Shown: one piece after another, positions 25,598 to 34,797 of the stretch
How the letters are laid out: each line of letters begins with the position of its first letter
Position numbering within the stretch: position 1 is the stretch's first letter
Origin: Phycisphaerae bacterium
GTDB taxonomy: Bacteria; Planctomycetota; Phycisphaerae; UBA1845; JAFGLZ01
Reading direction: 5' to 3'
Length of the DNA: 64,000 nt
Assembly (NCBI GenBank): GCA_016927755.1
Contig: JAFGLZ010000132.1
Span: 62,001-126,000 of the forward strand
Position numbers and translations under genes: made by a program
The notes under the pieces: model-generated
Database searches by the model: none
Seen by the model: the letters and a program-made list of their open reading frames with translations, nothing else
Told to the model about the DNA's origin: nothing

Positions 25598-26085
25598 ATG
25601 AGCCGGTCCGCCTCGACAATGCGTCGCTCGAGCTTCTCTCTTATGGCTGCAATCGGATTCGGCGTCTGCCTGGCCGGGTGCGAGAGCGCCCAAAAGGCCT
25701 CGGCCTCGCAGTCCCACGACTGGCCGACGTCAGGTCTGGGCGCCAAACCCCCCAAGGGCGCGATCGTCCTGTTCGACGGAACGGACGCCTCCGGCTGGGT
25801 CCGCATGGCCAGTCGCGGCAGTGGTACGACATTACCTTCCACGCACCCAAGTTCGACGCCGCTGGCAAGATGACAAAGAAGGGCCGGCTCACCGTCGTCC
25901 AGAACGGTATCGCCATCATCGACGACAAGGAGATCCCGGGCACGACCCCGGGCGGCGTCGACGAGGACCCGAGGAAGAAGGGCCTGCAATACGATGTCAC
26001 AAAGCCCGGGCCCCTCATGCTCCAGGACCACGGCAACGAGGTCGCGTTCCGAAACATCTGGCTCGTACCTCTGGACGCCAAGTAG
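25598..26085 (+). pseudogene. Decayed DUF1080 lipoprotein gene with internal deletion and frame shift
   Basis: The start is intact: GGAGG 7 bases before ATG 25598, lipoprotein signal with lipobox LAGC, and the domain start GAIVLFDGTDASGW. At about 25810-25830 the sequence jumps to the other half of the domain in another frame (RQWYDITFHAPKFD...RLTVVQNGIAIIDDKEIPG...FRNIWLVPLDAK, ending 26085). Against the intact paralogue just upstream, roughly 110-120 residues of the domain core are missing and the joint is out of frame. Translation would stop at 25873 with about 26 unrelated residues. It is a dead tandem duplicate. Confidence 0.85.
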
Positions 26086-26280
26086 AGGAGTCAAGGCGTC
26101 GACAAGTCGAAACCTGAACCACGGCGGGCAAGTGACCAAGCGGGCACGTCCCCTGGCCGCCTGCCTCTAACTTCGTGTCGGCAAATGCGGCGGCGCTGCC
26201 CTCCTGCGTTGCCGCCGGTTACGCCGAAATCGACTCGGCCAACTTCCGCGAACATCGACCTCCGCGATTCCATATTCGCA

Positions 26281-26490
26281 CTAACGCACGGGTCGTTGTT
26301 CGGATCTAGCAAATTGCCAACTCCAGATTCTGCCTCCCCGACGCGCGAGCCAGAACTCGGCCAGGATCAGGTGGCTTACGCAGGTCAAGATCAGATGCTG
26401 TTGGAGCGAGATGTATCGGCGAACCTCGCGGTGGTCCATCCCAAACTCGGTCTTGGTGTTCTCGAACAGCCGCTCGCCCCGATCTGCCCG
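26281..26490 (-). mobile_element. C-terminal remnant of a DDE transposase (IS701/IS4-like)
   Basis: On the minus strand the frame 26490-26281 encodes 69 residues before a stop: GERLFENTKTEFGMDH, then EVRRYISLQQHLILTCVSHLILAEF in the same frame. This matches the last conserved helix region of IS701/IS4-type transposases (W-x-I-E-x-x-F-x-x-x-K-x-E-L-G-L-D-H-x-x-V-R). No N-terminal part, start codon or terminal inverted repeats were found. It begins directly after, and in frame with, the stop codon of the enolase-superfamily gene. The rest of 26086-26280 shows no gene. Confidence 0.7.
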
Positions 26491-27657
26491 TCACGCGCGG
26501 TACTTCTTGATCGCTTCCATGTTGAGCTCAACACCGAGTCCTGGCCTGGTGGGCAGGGGGATTTCGCCGTTCTTCATGGTCAGGCCGTCGTCGGCGAGCT
26601 CTCGGCGGAGGGCCGAGTCGCAGAGGTCCGACGGCAGGTACTCGATGTAGGGACAGTGGGCCGTGGCCACGGCCAGGTGGGCGGACGCGGCGATGCCGAT
26701 GCCGGTCTTCCAACAGTGGGGGACGACGAGTCGACCTCGATCGCCTGCGAGCTCGGCGACGCGTCGGGCCTCGGTCAGGCCGCCGATCCGGCCGACGTCG
26801 GGCTGGGCCACGTCGACTCTCCCGCGATCGAGCAGGTCGATGAACTCGAAGCGGGTGGTGAGCCACTCTCCCGATGCGATGCGAATCGACGTGTGGTCGG
26901 CCAGAAAGGCGTGTCCGTCGAGGTCGTCGGGTGAGAGGGGCGTTTCCAAGAAGAACAGGTCATACGGCTCGAGGCGCTTGCAGACGCGCAGGGCCTCCTT
27001 CGCGTCGCGCCAGCCGTAGACGACGTCGACCATGAGAACCATCTCAGCCCCCACGGCCTCGCGGCATGCGGCGACGGTCTTGACGATCGCCTCGTCGGAT
27101 TCCTGCAGGGCGTTGTGGCTGTAGGGGCCCTTGAGGCAGACCTCCAGCTTGGCCGCGCGGAAGCCGGCCTCCTTGGCCTGGATGGCCCGCTCGATGAGAC
27201 TACGCTGGTACTGCTCGAGTGTGTTGCCCGCGGGCAGGAGGGAGGCGTAGGGGATGATGCGATCCTTCTTCGGACCGCCGAGGAGCTGCCAGCAGGGCTC
27301 ACCGAGGGCCTTGCCGCGGATGTCCCACAGAGCCATGTCGAGGGCGCCGATCGCACAGACTCCCAGGCCGCGCCGGCCCGTCATGGCCGAGCCGATGTAG
27401 AGCTTGTCCCAGAGGGCTTCGGGTTGAAGCGGGTCCTCGCCGATGAGCATTTCCTTTAGGCAGTAGGCCATGCAGTGCGTGCCTCTGGCCTCGATCATGG
27501 CGCGGACGACCCAGGGGTTGGTGTCCGTCTCTCCGATGCCGCTGATGCCCTCGTCGGTGTGGACGACGACGACGATGTCGTCCTGCGCGCTGCTGCAGGC
27601 GTCCTCCTCGACCTCGGGGATGACGACGACGTGACACTCGATGTCGGTGATCTTCAT
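26491..27657 (-). CDS. Mandelate racemase/muconate lactonising enzyme-family protein (enolase superfamily)
   Basis: 388 residues; GAGGAG stands 6 bases before the ATG. The capping domain is followed by the barrel with AAKLEVCLKG (catalytic Lys region), LMVDVVYGW (metal Asp), FFLETPLSPDD (metal Glu), IASGEWLTTRFEF (metal Glu) and the C-terminal VVPHCWKTGIG with a histidine in place of the general base. These enzymes abstract the proton alpha to a carboxylate; many dehydrate or epimerise acid sugars. The VPHCWKTG segment suggests a sugar-acid dehydratase, but the substrate is uncertain. Cytoplasmic. It is divergent from the DUF5107 gene with 214 bases between. Confidence 0.88.
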   Translation of the reverse strand: MKITDIECHVVVIPEVEEDACSSAQDDIVVVVHTDEGISGIGETDTNPWVVRAMIEARGTHCMAYCLKEMLIGEDPLQPEALWDKLYIGSAMTGRRGLGVCAIGALDMALWDIRGKALGEPCWQLLGGPKKDRIIPYASLLPAGNTLEQYQRSLIERAIQAKEAGFRAAKLEVCLKGPYSHNALQESDEAIVKTVAACREAVGAEMVLMVDVVYGWRDAKEALRVCKRLEPYDLFFLETPLSPDDLDGHAFLADHTSIRIASGEWLTTRFEFIDLLDRGRVDVAQPDVGRIGGLTEARRVAELAGDRGRLVVPHCWKTGIGIAASAHLAVATAHCPYIEYLPSDLCDSALRRELADDGLTMKNGEIPLPTRPGLGVELNMEAIKKYRA

Positions 27658-27871
27658 TTCGCGCTCCTCGGCGGACGGCTGGAATCAGGGCGTCGAGGGG
27701 GGCAGTCTAAGGGAATCGGATGGAGGTTTGAATGGGGGTGCGGATCGTTTCAGCTAGCGAGGTTTCGGCCTGACAGTTGCGGCAGATGACGGGCGGGTCG
27801 AGATCGGGTACAACGCGTGCGATGCGAGCCCGGCGAGGAAGGCTCGGGACGCACTACGGGGACGTGCATCG

Positions 27872-29896
27872 ATGACCGACCTGAGGATGACGACGTTGCA
27901 CATGCCGGCGGCCCGGCTTGGGCTGGAGAATCCGCTGCCGCCTCTGTCTTGGCCAAGGCAGCTTTCCTCGGGGGTTGAGGTCCACGAGAGCGTTCCCGAG
28001 ATCGATCGCGAGGGTCTTGGCTACGGAGAGGTCAGCGGGTGCCTGCCGTACGGTATGCAGGACGACTACGGACGTCATCGTCGTCCGCAGGACTTCAAGG
28101 TGGCGGTGCTGGAGAACGATGTCCTTCGCGCGACGTTCCTGACGGAGTACGGCGGTCGGCTGTGGTCGCTGTATCACAAGCCCACTCGGCGTGAGCTGGT
28201 CTATGTCAACCCGGTATTCCAGCCGGCGAACGTGGCGATCCGGAACGCCTGGCTCAGCGGCGGGGTGGAATGGAACGTTTCCCTGCGGGGTCACGCCACG
28301 CATACATGCTCGCCGGTCTTCGTGGCGCGGGTCGCGGGTGAGGACGGGACCCCGGTGCTGCGGCTGTACGAATGGGATCGGATTCGGGGAGTACCGTGGC
28401 AGATCGACTTCCATCTGCCGGACGGCTCACCGATGCTGCTGGTGCGGGTGCGACTGGTGAACCCCCACGACAGCGAGATCCCGATGTACTGGTGGTCGAA
28501 CATCGCCGCACCGGAGTCGCCGGATCTGCGGGTGCTGGTGCCGACGGACCGGGCGTACAACCACGGCTACCGAGGCCTGCTGAGTCAGGTGACGATCCCG
28601 AAGGTAGACGATCTCGACGTGACGTATCCCTCGAACATCCCCGCTGCAGCGGACTACTTCTATCGGATTCCCGACGGTCATCGGCCGTGGATCGCGTATC
28701 TGGATCGGTCCGGTCGGGGGCTCTTCCATGCGTCGACCTCGCGTCTGGTGGCGCGGAAGCTGTTCGTATGGGGGCAGGGCCCTGGGGGCAAGCGTTGGCA
28801 GGATTTCCTGACCGAGCCTGGACACCCCTACGTCGAGCTGCAGGCGGGTCTGATCTGGACACAGTCGCACATGATCCGCATGCCGGGGCGTGCGGAGTGG
28901 TCCTGGTTGGAGGCGTACGGGCTCATGGAGGCTGACGGGACGGTCGTGCACGGGTCGGATTGGCCGGCGGCCTGGCAGGTCGTGGAGAAGCGGCTGGACG
29001 AGATCGCACCACAGGAGTGGCTCGAGCAAGAGTTGGCTCGAACGGAAGGCACGGCCAACCGGGTTCCCGAGGAGGCGCTCCAGGTGGGCTCCGGCTGGGG
29101 GGCGTTGGAGCGGCGGCGTCGCGAGCGTGCCGGTGAAGGGCCGTTGTGCTCGGGAGCGCTGGCGTTCGATGACGCGTCGTTGGGGAAGGATCAGGCACCG
29201 TGGCTGGAGCTGCTCGAGCGGGGGCGATTTCCCGAGCGTGATCCGTCGGACCGTCCGGGCGCGTGGATGGTTCAGCCGGAGTGGCGGGACCTCCTTGCCC
29301 AGTCGATCGAGGACGGTGCGAGCGATCACTGGCTGGCCTGGCTGCACCTTGGCGTGATGGAGTACCGCGCGGGTCGGGTCCCGGAGGCCAAGCGTGCGTG
29401 GAACCGTTCGGTAGCGCGCACCCCGTCGTTGTGGGCGTATCGGAACCTGGCGGTGGTGGCCAAGCATGACGGGCGCAAGGAGGAGGCGGCCGAACTGTGG
29501 CTCAAGGCCCTGCGGATGAGACCGACGCTGTTGCCGCTGGCGATCGAGTGCTGCCAGGCGCTGATCGAGGCCGACCGGGCTCGCGATCTGCTCGCCCTAT
29601 GGGGCACGCTGCCGGGTCAGGTTCGCCAGGTCGGTCGAATTCGGACGCTCGAGGCCCAGGCCGCCATGGCGGTGGGCGACCTCAGGCGGGTGGAGCAGAT
29701 CCTCGACGGCGATCTGGAGCTGACCTCGAACCGCGAGGGAGAGGTCGTCCTCTCGGACCTGTGGTTCGAGCTGAACGCGAGGCGGCTGGCGGAGAAAGAG
29801 GGGGGCACGCTCGACGACGCGCTTCGCGAGCGCGTCCGACGCGAGTTTCCGCCGCCGCCGCATCTGGACTTCCGCATGGCCAAGGAGAAGGCGTGA
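27872..29896 (+). CDS. DUF5107 domain protein with C-terminal TPR repeats
   Basis: 674 residues. Residues about 60-380 are a DUF5107 domain, a mutarotase-like beta-sandwich with TEYGGRLWSLYHKPTRRELVY, GGVEWN, YWWSNIAAPE and FVWGQGPGGKRWQDFL. Residues about 460-600 hold TPR-like helical pairs (DHWLAWLHLGVMEYRAGRVPEAKRAWNRSV, SLWAYRNLAVVAKHDGRKEEAAELWLKAL). DUF5107 proteins occur in carbohydrate-use loci; a role in binding or converting sugars with TPR-mediated assembly is inferred. There is no signal peptide. The next gene starts 42 bases after its stop on the same strand. Confidence 0.8.
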   Translation: MTDLRMTTLHMPAARLGLENPLPPLSWPRQLSSGVEVHESVPEIDREGLGYGEVSGCLPYGMQDDYGRHRRPQDFKVAVLENDVLRATFLTEYGGRLWSLYHKPTRRELVYVNPVFQPANVAIRNAWLSGGVEWNVSLRGHATHTCSPVFVARVAGEDGTPVLRLYEWDRIRGVPWQIDFHLPDGSPMLLVRVRLVNPHDSEIPMYWWSNIAAPESPDLRVLVPTDRAYNHGYRGLLSQVTIPKVDDLDVTYPSNIPAAADYFYRIPDGHRPWIAYLDRSGRGLFHASTSRLVARKLFVWGQGPGGKRWQDFLTEPGHPYVELQAGLIWTQSHMIRMPGRAEWSWLEAYGLMEADGTVVHGSDWPAAWQVVEKRLDEIAPQEWLEQELARTEGTANRVPEEALQVGSGWGALERRRRERAGEGPLCSGALAFDDASLGKDQAPWLELLERGRFPERDPSDRPGAWMVQPEWRDLLAQSIEDGASDHWLAWLHLGVMEYRAGRVPEAKRAWNRSVARTPSLWAYRNLAVVAKHDGRKEEAAELWLKALRMRPTLLPLAIECCQALIEADRARDLLALWGTLPGQVRQVGRIRTLEAQAAMAVGDLRRVEQILDGDLELTSNREGEVVLSDLWFELNARRLAEKEGGTLDDALRERVRREFPPPPHLDFRMAKEKA

Positions 29897-29938
29897 CGGC
29901 CTCGCCACGGACTGTTGGGGAGAACGGGGAGCTTCTGT

Positions 29939-30937
29939 ATGCACCACCGATGCGTGGCGACGGTCCTGGCGACTTGTGTCTCGATTGGCGCGGCGACCGG
30001 CGCCGACCGGGCGGATGAGACCTTCGGCTGCCAGGGCAACCCGACGGGGAATCCGATTGGGGGAGGCGAAGGATACCGCGGCGTTCTGTCGGGCGGCGAC
30101 CACGTCGTCACGACGGCGTCGGCGCTGCTGGACGCGCTGAAGAAGGCTAGGCCAGGGCAAGTCATCTGGGTGCCGGGCGAGGGCGAGATCGACCTGACGG
30201 GCAAGCAGGGCGTCTCGATTCCGGGCGGCGTGACGCTCGCGAGCAACCGTGGCGTCGATGGGTCGGTTGGTGGGCGGATCTTCACCAAGCAGCTTGCGAC
30301 ATTTCCCCTGTTCGCCACGGGCGGCGAGAACGTGCGGCTGACGGGGCTTCGGTTCGAGGGACCTTGCGAGAGCCGGGATCGGATCGCGGAATCGTCGGGC
30401 TTCGTGACGACGGGGCACTACGGGCTGGAGGTCGACAACTGCGAGATCTACCACTGGAACATCTTCGGCGTGGGGGGGCGGCGGGGGGCGTCCAAGCTGA
30501 GAGTGCATCATTGTTACATCCATCATTGCCAGCGCAGCGGCTACGGGTACGGCGTGAGCCTGAGCGAGTGCGACGCGTGCGTGATCGCCAACAAGTTCGA
30601 CTGGTGTCGGCACCACATCGCCGCGAGCGGGAGCCCCGGTTGCGCGTACGAGGCCGCGTACAACTTGATCCTGCCGAACGCCAACGGGCACTACTTCGAC
30701 ATGCACGGCGGTCGGGATCGCGGCGACGGGACGGATGTCGCCGGCGATTGGATGCTCATTCACCACAACACGTTCCAGGGCGCTCAGCGCGCAATCGTGA
30801 TTCGCGGGGTCCCCGCGCAGGAGGCGGAGGTCCACCACAACTGGTTCGCCAGGCCGGCCAAGCAGACGGTCGTCTCGGGCGGCAACACGCGCATGTACCG
30901 GAACGTCTGGGGGCCGGACAAGACGCTCGAGGAGTAG
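29939..30937 (+). CDS. Secreted right-handed beta-helix protein (pectate lyase-like)
   Basis: 332 residues from the ATG at 29939 (GGGGA 8 bases upstream), with the signal peptide CVATVLATCVSIGAATGA. The central part has the rung pattern of parallel beta-helix enzymes: GVTLASNRG, VRLTGLRFEG, LEVDNCEIYHWNIFG, HHCYIHHCQRSGYGYGVSLSECDACVIANKF, MLIHHNTFQG. Many His and Cys residues line the helix. Such proteins bind or cleave acidic polysaccharides by beta-elimination. No full PL1 catalytic set could be confirmed, so it may be only a binding protein. It is 42 bases downstream of the DUF5107 gene and 3 bases upstream of the WD40 gene: one operon. Confidence 0.75.
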   Translation: MHHRCVATVLATCVSIGAATGADRADETFGCQGNPTGNPIGGGEGYRGVLSGGDHVVTTASALLDALKKARPGQVIWVPGEGEIDLTGKQGVSIPGGVTLASNRGVDGSVGGRIFTKQLATFPLFATGGENVRLTGLRFEGPCESRDRIAESSGFVTTGHYGLEVDNCEIYHWNIFGVGGRRGASKLRVHHCYIHHCQRSGYGYGVSLSECDACVIANKFDWCRHHIAASGSPGCAYEAAYNLILPNANGHYFDMHGGRDRGDGTDVAGDWMLIHHNTFQGAQRAIVIRGVPAQEAEVHHNWFARPAKQTVVSGGNTRMYRNVWGPDKTLEE

Positions 30938-30940
30938 GTG

Positions 30941-32809
30941 ATGCGACGGGGCGACGCGCCAATCATACTGTCCATATTGCTCCTTCCCGCTTGGCTGTCT
31001 GCTTCCGAGCGGTTGGACGGGTTGGGAGATCCGCTGCCGGCGGGGGCGGTGCAGCGACTGGGCACGCTTCGGATGAAGTTCTCGGCGGGCGTGGCGGACT
31101 ACTGCTACCTGCCCGACGGTCGAGCCGCCGTGGTGACTGGGACGAACGTCGAGGTCTGGGACCTGTCACAGGGCCAACGTCAGGACGTGCGGAAGGTCGG
31201 CGATGCCGGGTTGATCAGCGTCATGCTCCGTCCGGACGCCAAGGCATTATTGCTGGCCGACAGCAGGGGGAGCGTCATCGAATGGGGCTTGGAGGAGCAT
31301 CGTCCGTTGCACCGCTGGCCGGCGAACCAGCGGAAGCTGAACGTGGCGATCTACTCGCCTAACGCCCAGCGCGTGCTGACGACGGGATCGGTGCCGCCGA
31401 CGATCAAGGAGTGGCTCCTGGCGGAGGAGCGCGAGCTGGTCTCAATCCAAAGCGGGATGGCGTGCATCCGCGCGGCCGTGTACGACGCCGACGGCAAGAC
31501 GGCGTGGGTGGGGGGCGGATACGAGCACATCCTCGAGCGGTATGATCTGACGACCGGCGAGTGTCTGGCCAAGCTCTGGAAGGACTACTGCGTCTACACG
31601 ATGAAGCGTTCCGCCGACGGGCAGCGGCTGTTGGTGGGCAGTCGGCATCGATGCTCGGAGTGGCGCGTATCGGACGCCACGAAGCTCGCCGAGTACAGCG
31701 GACACCACGGCCACGCGGTACCGTCGATCGCGTATTGTCGGGATCCGAACGACATCCTGACCGGCTCGCGTGACGGGTCGATTCGGCGCTGGGACCGGCA
31801 TCAACCGGGCAAGTACCTCGCCCGGTGGTGGCCGCATCAGGGGCAGGTGCGGGAGTTGCGGGTCAGTCCTGACGGCAAATGGGCATTGTCCTACGGAGAC
31901 AACCTGCTGATCGAGACGAGCGTCGCGTCCGGCAAGGCGAGGATACAATGGGATCGCCATCGGGGTCCGGTCCAGGCAGCGGCGTTCCTGCCCTCGGGTC
32001 GCCAGGCGGTGAGCGGCTCGACGGACGGGACGCTCCGGATCTGGGACGTGACGACGGGCAAGACCGCGCGTCTGATCGAGGGGGCGAACCTGGGGGCGTA
32101 TGCGGTGACAGTCGCGCCGGACGGCCAGCGGATCGCCGTGGGGTGTAAGGACGGGAAGGTTCGTGAGTTCGCTTGCGGCGACGGACGGCTGCTGCGAGAG
32201 CTGGCCGGGCATCGCGGCTGGGTTCGCTCGGTCGCGTATGCGCCGGATGGGAAGCGGTTGGTCAGCAGCGCGGACGACGGGTCGATTCGCGTGTGGCCGG
32301 CGGCGGGAAGCGAACTGATCGCCCGGCTGGTGGGCCATCGGGGGGGCGTGCTGGCGGTGGCGGTCTCGCCGGATGGGCGTCGGGCGATGAGCGGGGGGCG
32401 CGACGGGACGGTTCGCTTCTGGGATCTATCGGCGGGCAAGCAGATCTGCCAGGCGGAGGCACATCGCGGCTGGGTCAATGCCGTCGTTTTCGTCGGCAAC
32501 GGCAAGCGGGCTCTCTCGGGCGGGCGCGACGGGCGCGTACTGACGTGGGACGTGGCGTCGGGCAAGATGGCAGGGGAGATGCAACATGGCAGTTGGGTCG
32601 AGTCGCTGGCGTGCTCTCCGGACGGCGCTCGGTGCTACTCCGGCGGCGACGACGGGAAGGTCGTGGCGTGGGATCTGGGGACGCGCAAGAGGACGGCCAC
32701 GTTTGCGGGTCACGATGGGGCGGTGCTGGCATTAGCCTGCTCGCCGGACGGGAAGCGCGTCGTGTCCGGGTCGGGGGATACGACGCTGCTGGTGTGGGCG
32801 GCGGAGTGA
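30941..32809 (+). CDS. Secreted WD40-repeat protein
   Basis: 622 residues from the ATG at 30941, preferred to the GTG at 30938 because GAGGAG is 6 bases upstream. The protein starts with a signal sequence (IILSILLLPAWLSASE) and then consists almost only of WD40 repeats, at least ten, each with a GH-x(n)-V..VA.SPDG....SG..DG.+R.WD pattern (for example HRGWVRSVAYAPDGKRLVSSADDG). Two seven-blade propellers would fit the length. Such proteins form binding platforms; no enzymatic part is visible. It follows the beta-helix gene by 3 bases and is convergent with the DUF4091 gene. Confidence 0.88.
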   Translation: MRRGDAPIILSILLLPAWLSASERLDGLGDPLPAGAVQRLGTLRMKFSAGVADYCYLPDGRAAVVTGTNVEVWDLSQGQRQDVRKVGDAGLISVMLRPDAKALLLADSRGSVIEWGLEEHRPLHRWPANQRKLNVAIYSPNAQRVLTTGSVPPTIKEWLLAEERELVSIQSGMACIRAAVYDADGKTAWVGGGYEHILERYDLTTGECLAKLWKDYCVYTMKRSADGQRLLVGSRHRCSEWRVSDATKLAEYSGHHGHAVPSIAYCRDPNDILTGSRDGSIRRWDRHQPGKYLARWWPHQGQVRELRVSPDGKWALSYGDNLLIETSVASGKARIQWDRHRGPVQAAAFLPSGRQAVSGSTDGTLRIWDVTTGKTARLIEGANLGAYAVTVAPDGQRIAVGCKDGKVREFACGDGRLLRELAGHRGWVRSVAYAPDGKRLVSSADDGSIRVWPAAGSELIARLVGHRGGVLAVAVSPDGRRAMSGGRDGTVRFWDLSAGKQICQAEAHRGWVNAVVFVGNGKRALSGGRDGRVLTWDVASGKMAGEMQHGSWVESLACSPDGARCYSGGDDGKVVAWDLGTRKRTATFAGHDGAVLALACSPDGKRVVSGSGDTTLLVWAAE

Positions 32810-32859
32810 GGCTCCGCCGTCGACTGGCCTGAAGCCCTGGGCCAACCGCCCAAGCGCTT

Positions 32860-34650
32860 TCAGTTTGCCTTCCCCGGCAACGCATCCAATCGTTCGATCA
32901 TGTCGGCGACGGCGCGGCGTCGGTCGTAGATGACGCGCGGGTCCTTCGTGTAATCGGTCAGCGACTGCGAGATGGTCTTAGGCACGGTACACAGCGATTC
33001 GGCCTGTTTCAGCACGTCGGCTGACGGGCGCTTGCCATCGGACAGGGCCTTGGCCTTGGCCACGAGGCTCGAGAGCAGAGCGAGGTACTCGTAGTCCTCG
33101 ATGCCGTCGCGGACGACCTCGAGCCGGATGCTGGAGTAGGGGGTCATGTTCGGGCCGGGGTAGACGAGCATCCCATCGCCGTTGGTCTTGAAGCTTCGAT
33201 ACGTTCCGTGGTCCCGCGAGCGGATCGGCACCTCGGGGAAGACCTTCTTACCTTTGTATTGCGGGTTGCCGGGCGTGGGCAGGCCGTCCCACCAGCAGAC
33301 GCACCAGTAGAGGACCCCGGTGGCGCCGTGCTGTCGGGCCTGCCAGAAGACCATGCGGTGGTCGACGGCGGGCTGATCGATGAAGAAGTTGGCATGCGGC
33401 GGCTTGGGGCTGCAGCAGACGTAGGTCCAGAGCGTATCGCCGGCCTTGGCTCGGTCGGTGTAGAAGGAGTTGCTCAGGCTGGCCGTCAGGGGGCACCAAA
33501 TGTCGACGAGGCCGATGAGCTCGTCGGGACTGCGTTGGTTGATCGTCTGCATGATCGGAAAGCCCGGCGCGGCGGCGCGGATCTTCGTATAGGCCTGGCG
33601 GAGGAAGTCGTAGTCCTTGGGCTTGGGCTCGTCGTATCCGTAGATGTAGGCCTTCGGCGGGAGGCCTTGGCGTTTCCACTCGTCGGCGTGGGCTTTCACG
33701 ACAGCGGCCGCCAGGTCAGGGTCGGAGGCGATCCCGGGCTTGCCGATACTGGGTCCGCTCGGCAGCCGGTAGACGCAGAATGAGTACGGCGCGAAGTACC
33801 TGTCAGCCAGCGGCATCATGAGCTTCTTCAGTCGGCTCATGTCGACCTTCATGTCCGCGCCCTTGCCCGTCCGGGTGAGGTATTCACTGCCGATGTTCTT
33901 GGGCGAGAGTCGGTGCCTGCCGAGGAACTCGCACCATCGGGCATAGTCCTCGACGGACATGACGTCCTGATAAGGCCTCTTGCCGTGGTAGCCTTTCGAC
34001 AGCGCCCACGCGTACAGGCCGAAAGCGGTCGAGAGCGTTCCGGGCCTCGGTAGGCGGAAGCTTCGAGCGCGGAGCTCGACGGGGACGGAGACCGCCTGCT
34101 TCTCGTGGCGGATGGTCACTATTCCGCGATAGGTTCCGGGCACGGCGTCTGGCGGGACGTCGACGGACAGCCAGAGGGGCTGGCGGGCATCCTGGTCGAC
34201 GTCGAAGGGGGCAGGAGGTAAGAGGGGGTCCGGCCACCAACCGACGTACTCGGTCGCGTAGGAGGGTTTGGCGGTCTCGACGAAGCCGACGCGGTTCCAT
34301 CGGACGGGGATCGGTTTGCCGGGGCCGGTCAGGGGCGGCGCTTCGACGGTGACGCTCTTCAGCGGCGCGCCGGTCGGCAGGACGACGAGCTGGAAACACT
34401 CGGTTTCGTCCCGGGCGGCATCGATCCGCACCTCGGGCGTCAGGGCGTCGTCGCGGACGGCCCCGGTCCGAGGGACTTTGTACATCGCGTGCGTGGCGAG
34501 GACTCGAAAGCCGCCGACTCCCTTCTCCCCGCCGGCGCGAGCGTCCGAGGTGGTCGGCTGGGCGATCGCAAGGGACGATGTCCATGCGAGCCAGACCAGG
34601 CACAACACAACGCGTTGTCCGAGGAGCGATAGAGGCGTGATCGAGTGCAC
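32860..34650 (-). CDS. Secreted DUF4091 glycoside hydrolase-like protein
   Basis: 596 residues from a GTG start at 34650, set by a perfect AGGAGG 8 bases upstream and a signal peptide (LLGQRVVLCLVWLAWTSSLAIA). The long open frame further upstream is antisense of the next gene. An N-terminal beta-sandwich (DARQPLWLSVDVPPDAVPGTYRGIVTI) precedes a barrel-like region (ARWCEFLGRHRLSPKN, KAYIYGYDEPKPKDYDFLRQAY with an acidic pair, IWCPLT) and the DUF4091 domain (ATGVLYWCVCWWDG, SSIRLEVVRDGIEDYEYLALL). The DEP motif and the RDGIEDYEY motif are usual in this putative glycoside hydrolase group. The substrate is unknown. Confidence 0.85.
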   Translation of the reverse strand: MHSITPLSLLGQRVVLCLVWLAWTSSLAIAQPTTSDARAGGEKGVGGFRVLATHAMYKVPRTGAVRDDALTPEVRIDAARDETECFQLVVLPTGAPLKSVTVEAPPLTGPGKPIPVRWNRVGFVETAKPSYATEYVGWWPDPLLPPAPFDVDQDARQPLWLSVDVPPDAVPGTYRGIVTIRHEKQAVSVPVELRARSFRLPRPGTLSTAFGLYAWALSKGYHGKRPYQDVMSVEDYARWCEFLGRHRLSPKNIGSEYLTRTGKGADMKVDMSRLKKLMMPLADRYFAPYSFCVYRLPSGPSIGKPGIASDPDLAAAVVKAHADEWKRQGLPPKAYIYGYDEPKPKDYDFLRQAYTKIRAAAPGFPIMQTINQRSPDELIGLVDIWCPLTASLSNSFYTDRAKAGDTLWTYVCCSPKPPHANFFIDQPAVDHRMVFWQARQHGATGVLYWCVCWWDGLPTPGNPQYKGKKVFPEVPIRSRDHGTYRSFKTNGDGMLVYPGPNMTPYSSIRLEVVRDGIEDYEYLALLSSLVAKAKALSDGKRPSADVLKQAESLCTVPKTISQSLTDYTKDPRVIYDRRRAVADMIERLDALPGKAN

Positions 34651-34733
34651 GGGACGGTCCTCCTCTTCGTGGTATGGGACGGGACACAGGTTACGGCGTT
34701 GAGGCGGCGGCGTCCATGCGGGGGGATTCCTTT

Positions 34734-34763
34734 TTGCCAGGGGGCGTCCTTCGTGAGTATGCT
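34734..34763 (+). promoter_or_regulatory. Candidate promoter of the URO-D-like gene
   Basis: TTGCCA (34734-34739), 18 bases, TATGCT (34758-34763), 34 bases before the ATG at 34798. Confidence 0.4.
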
Positions 34764-34797
34764 GTCGGTACTTGCGAGGACATTCGAGGGACCTGCG

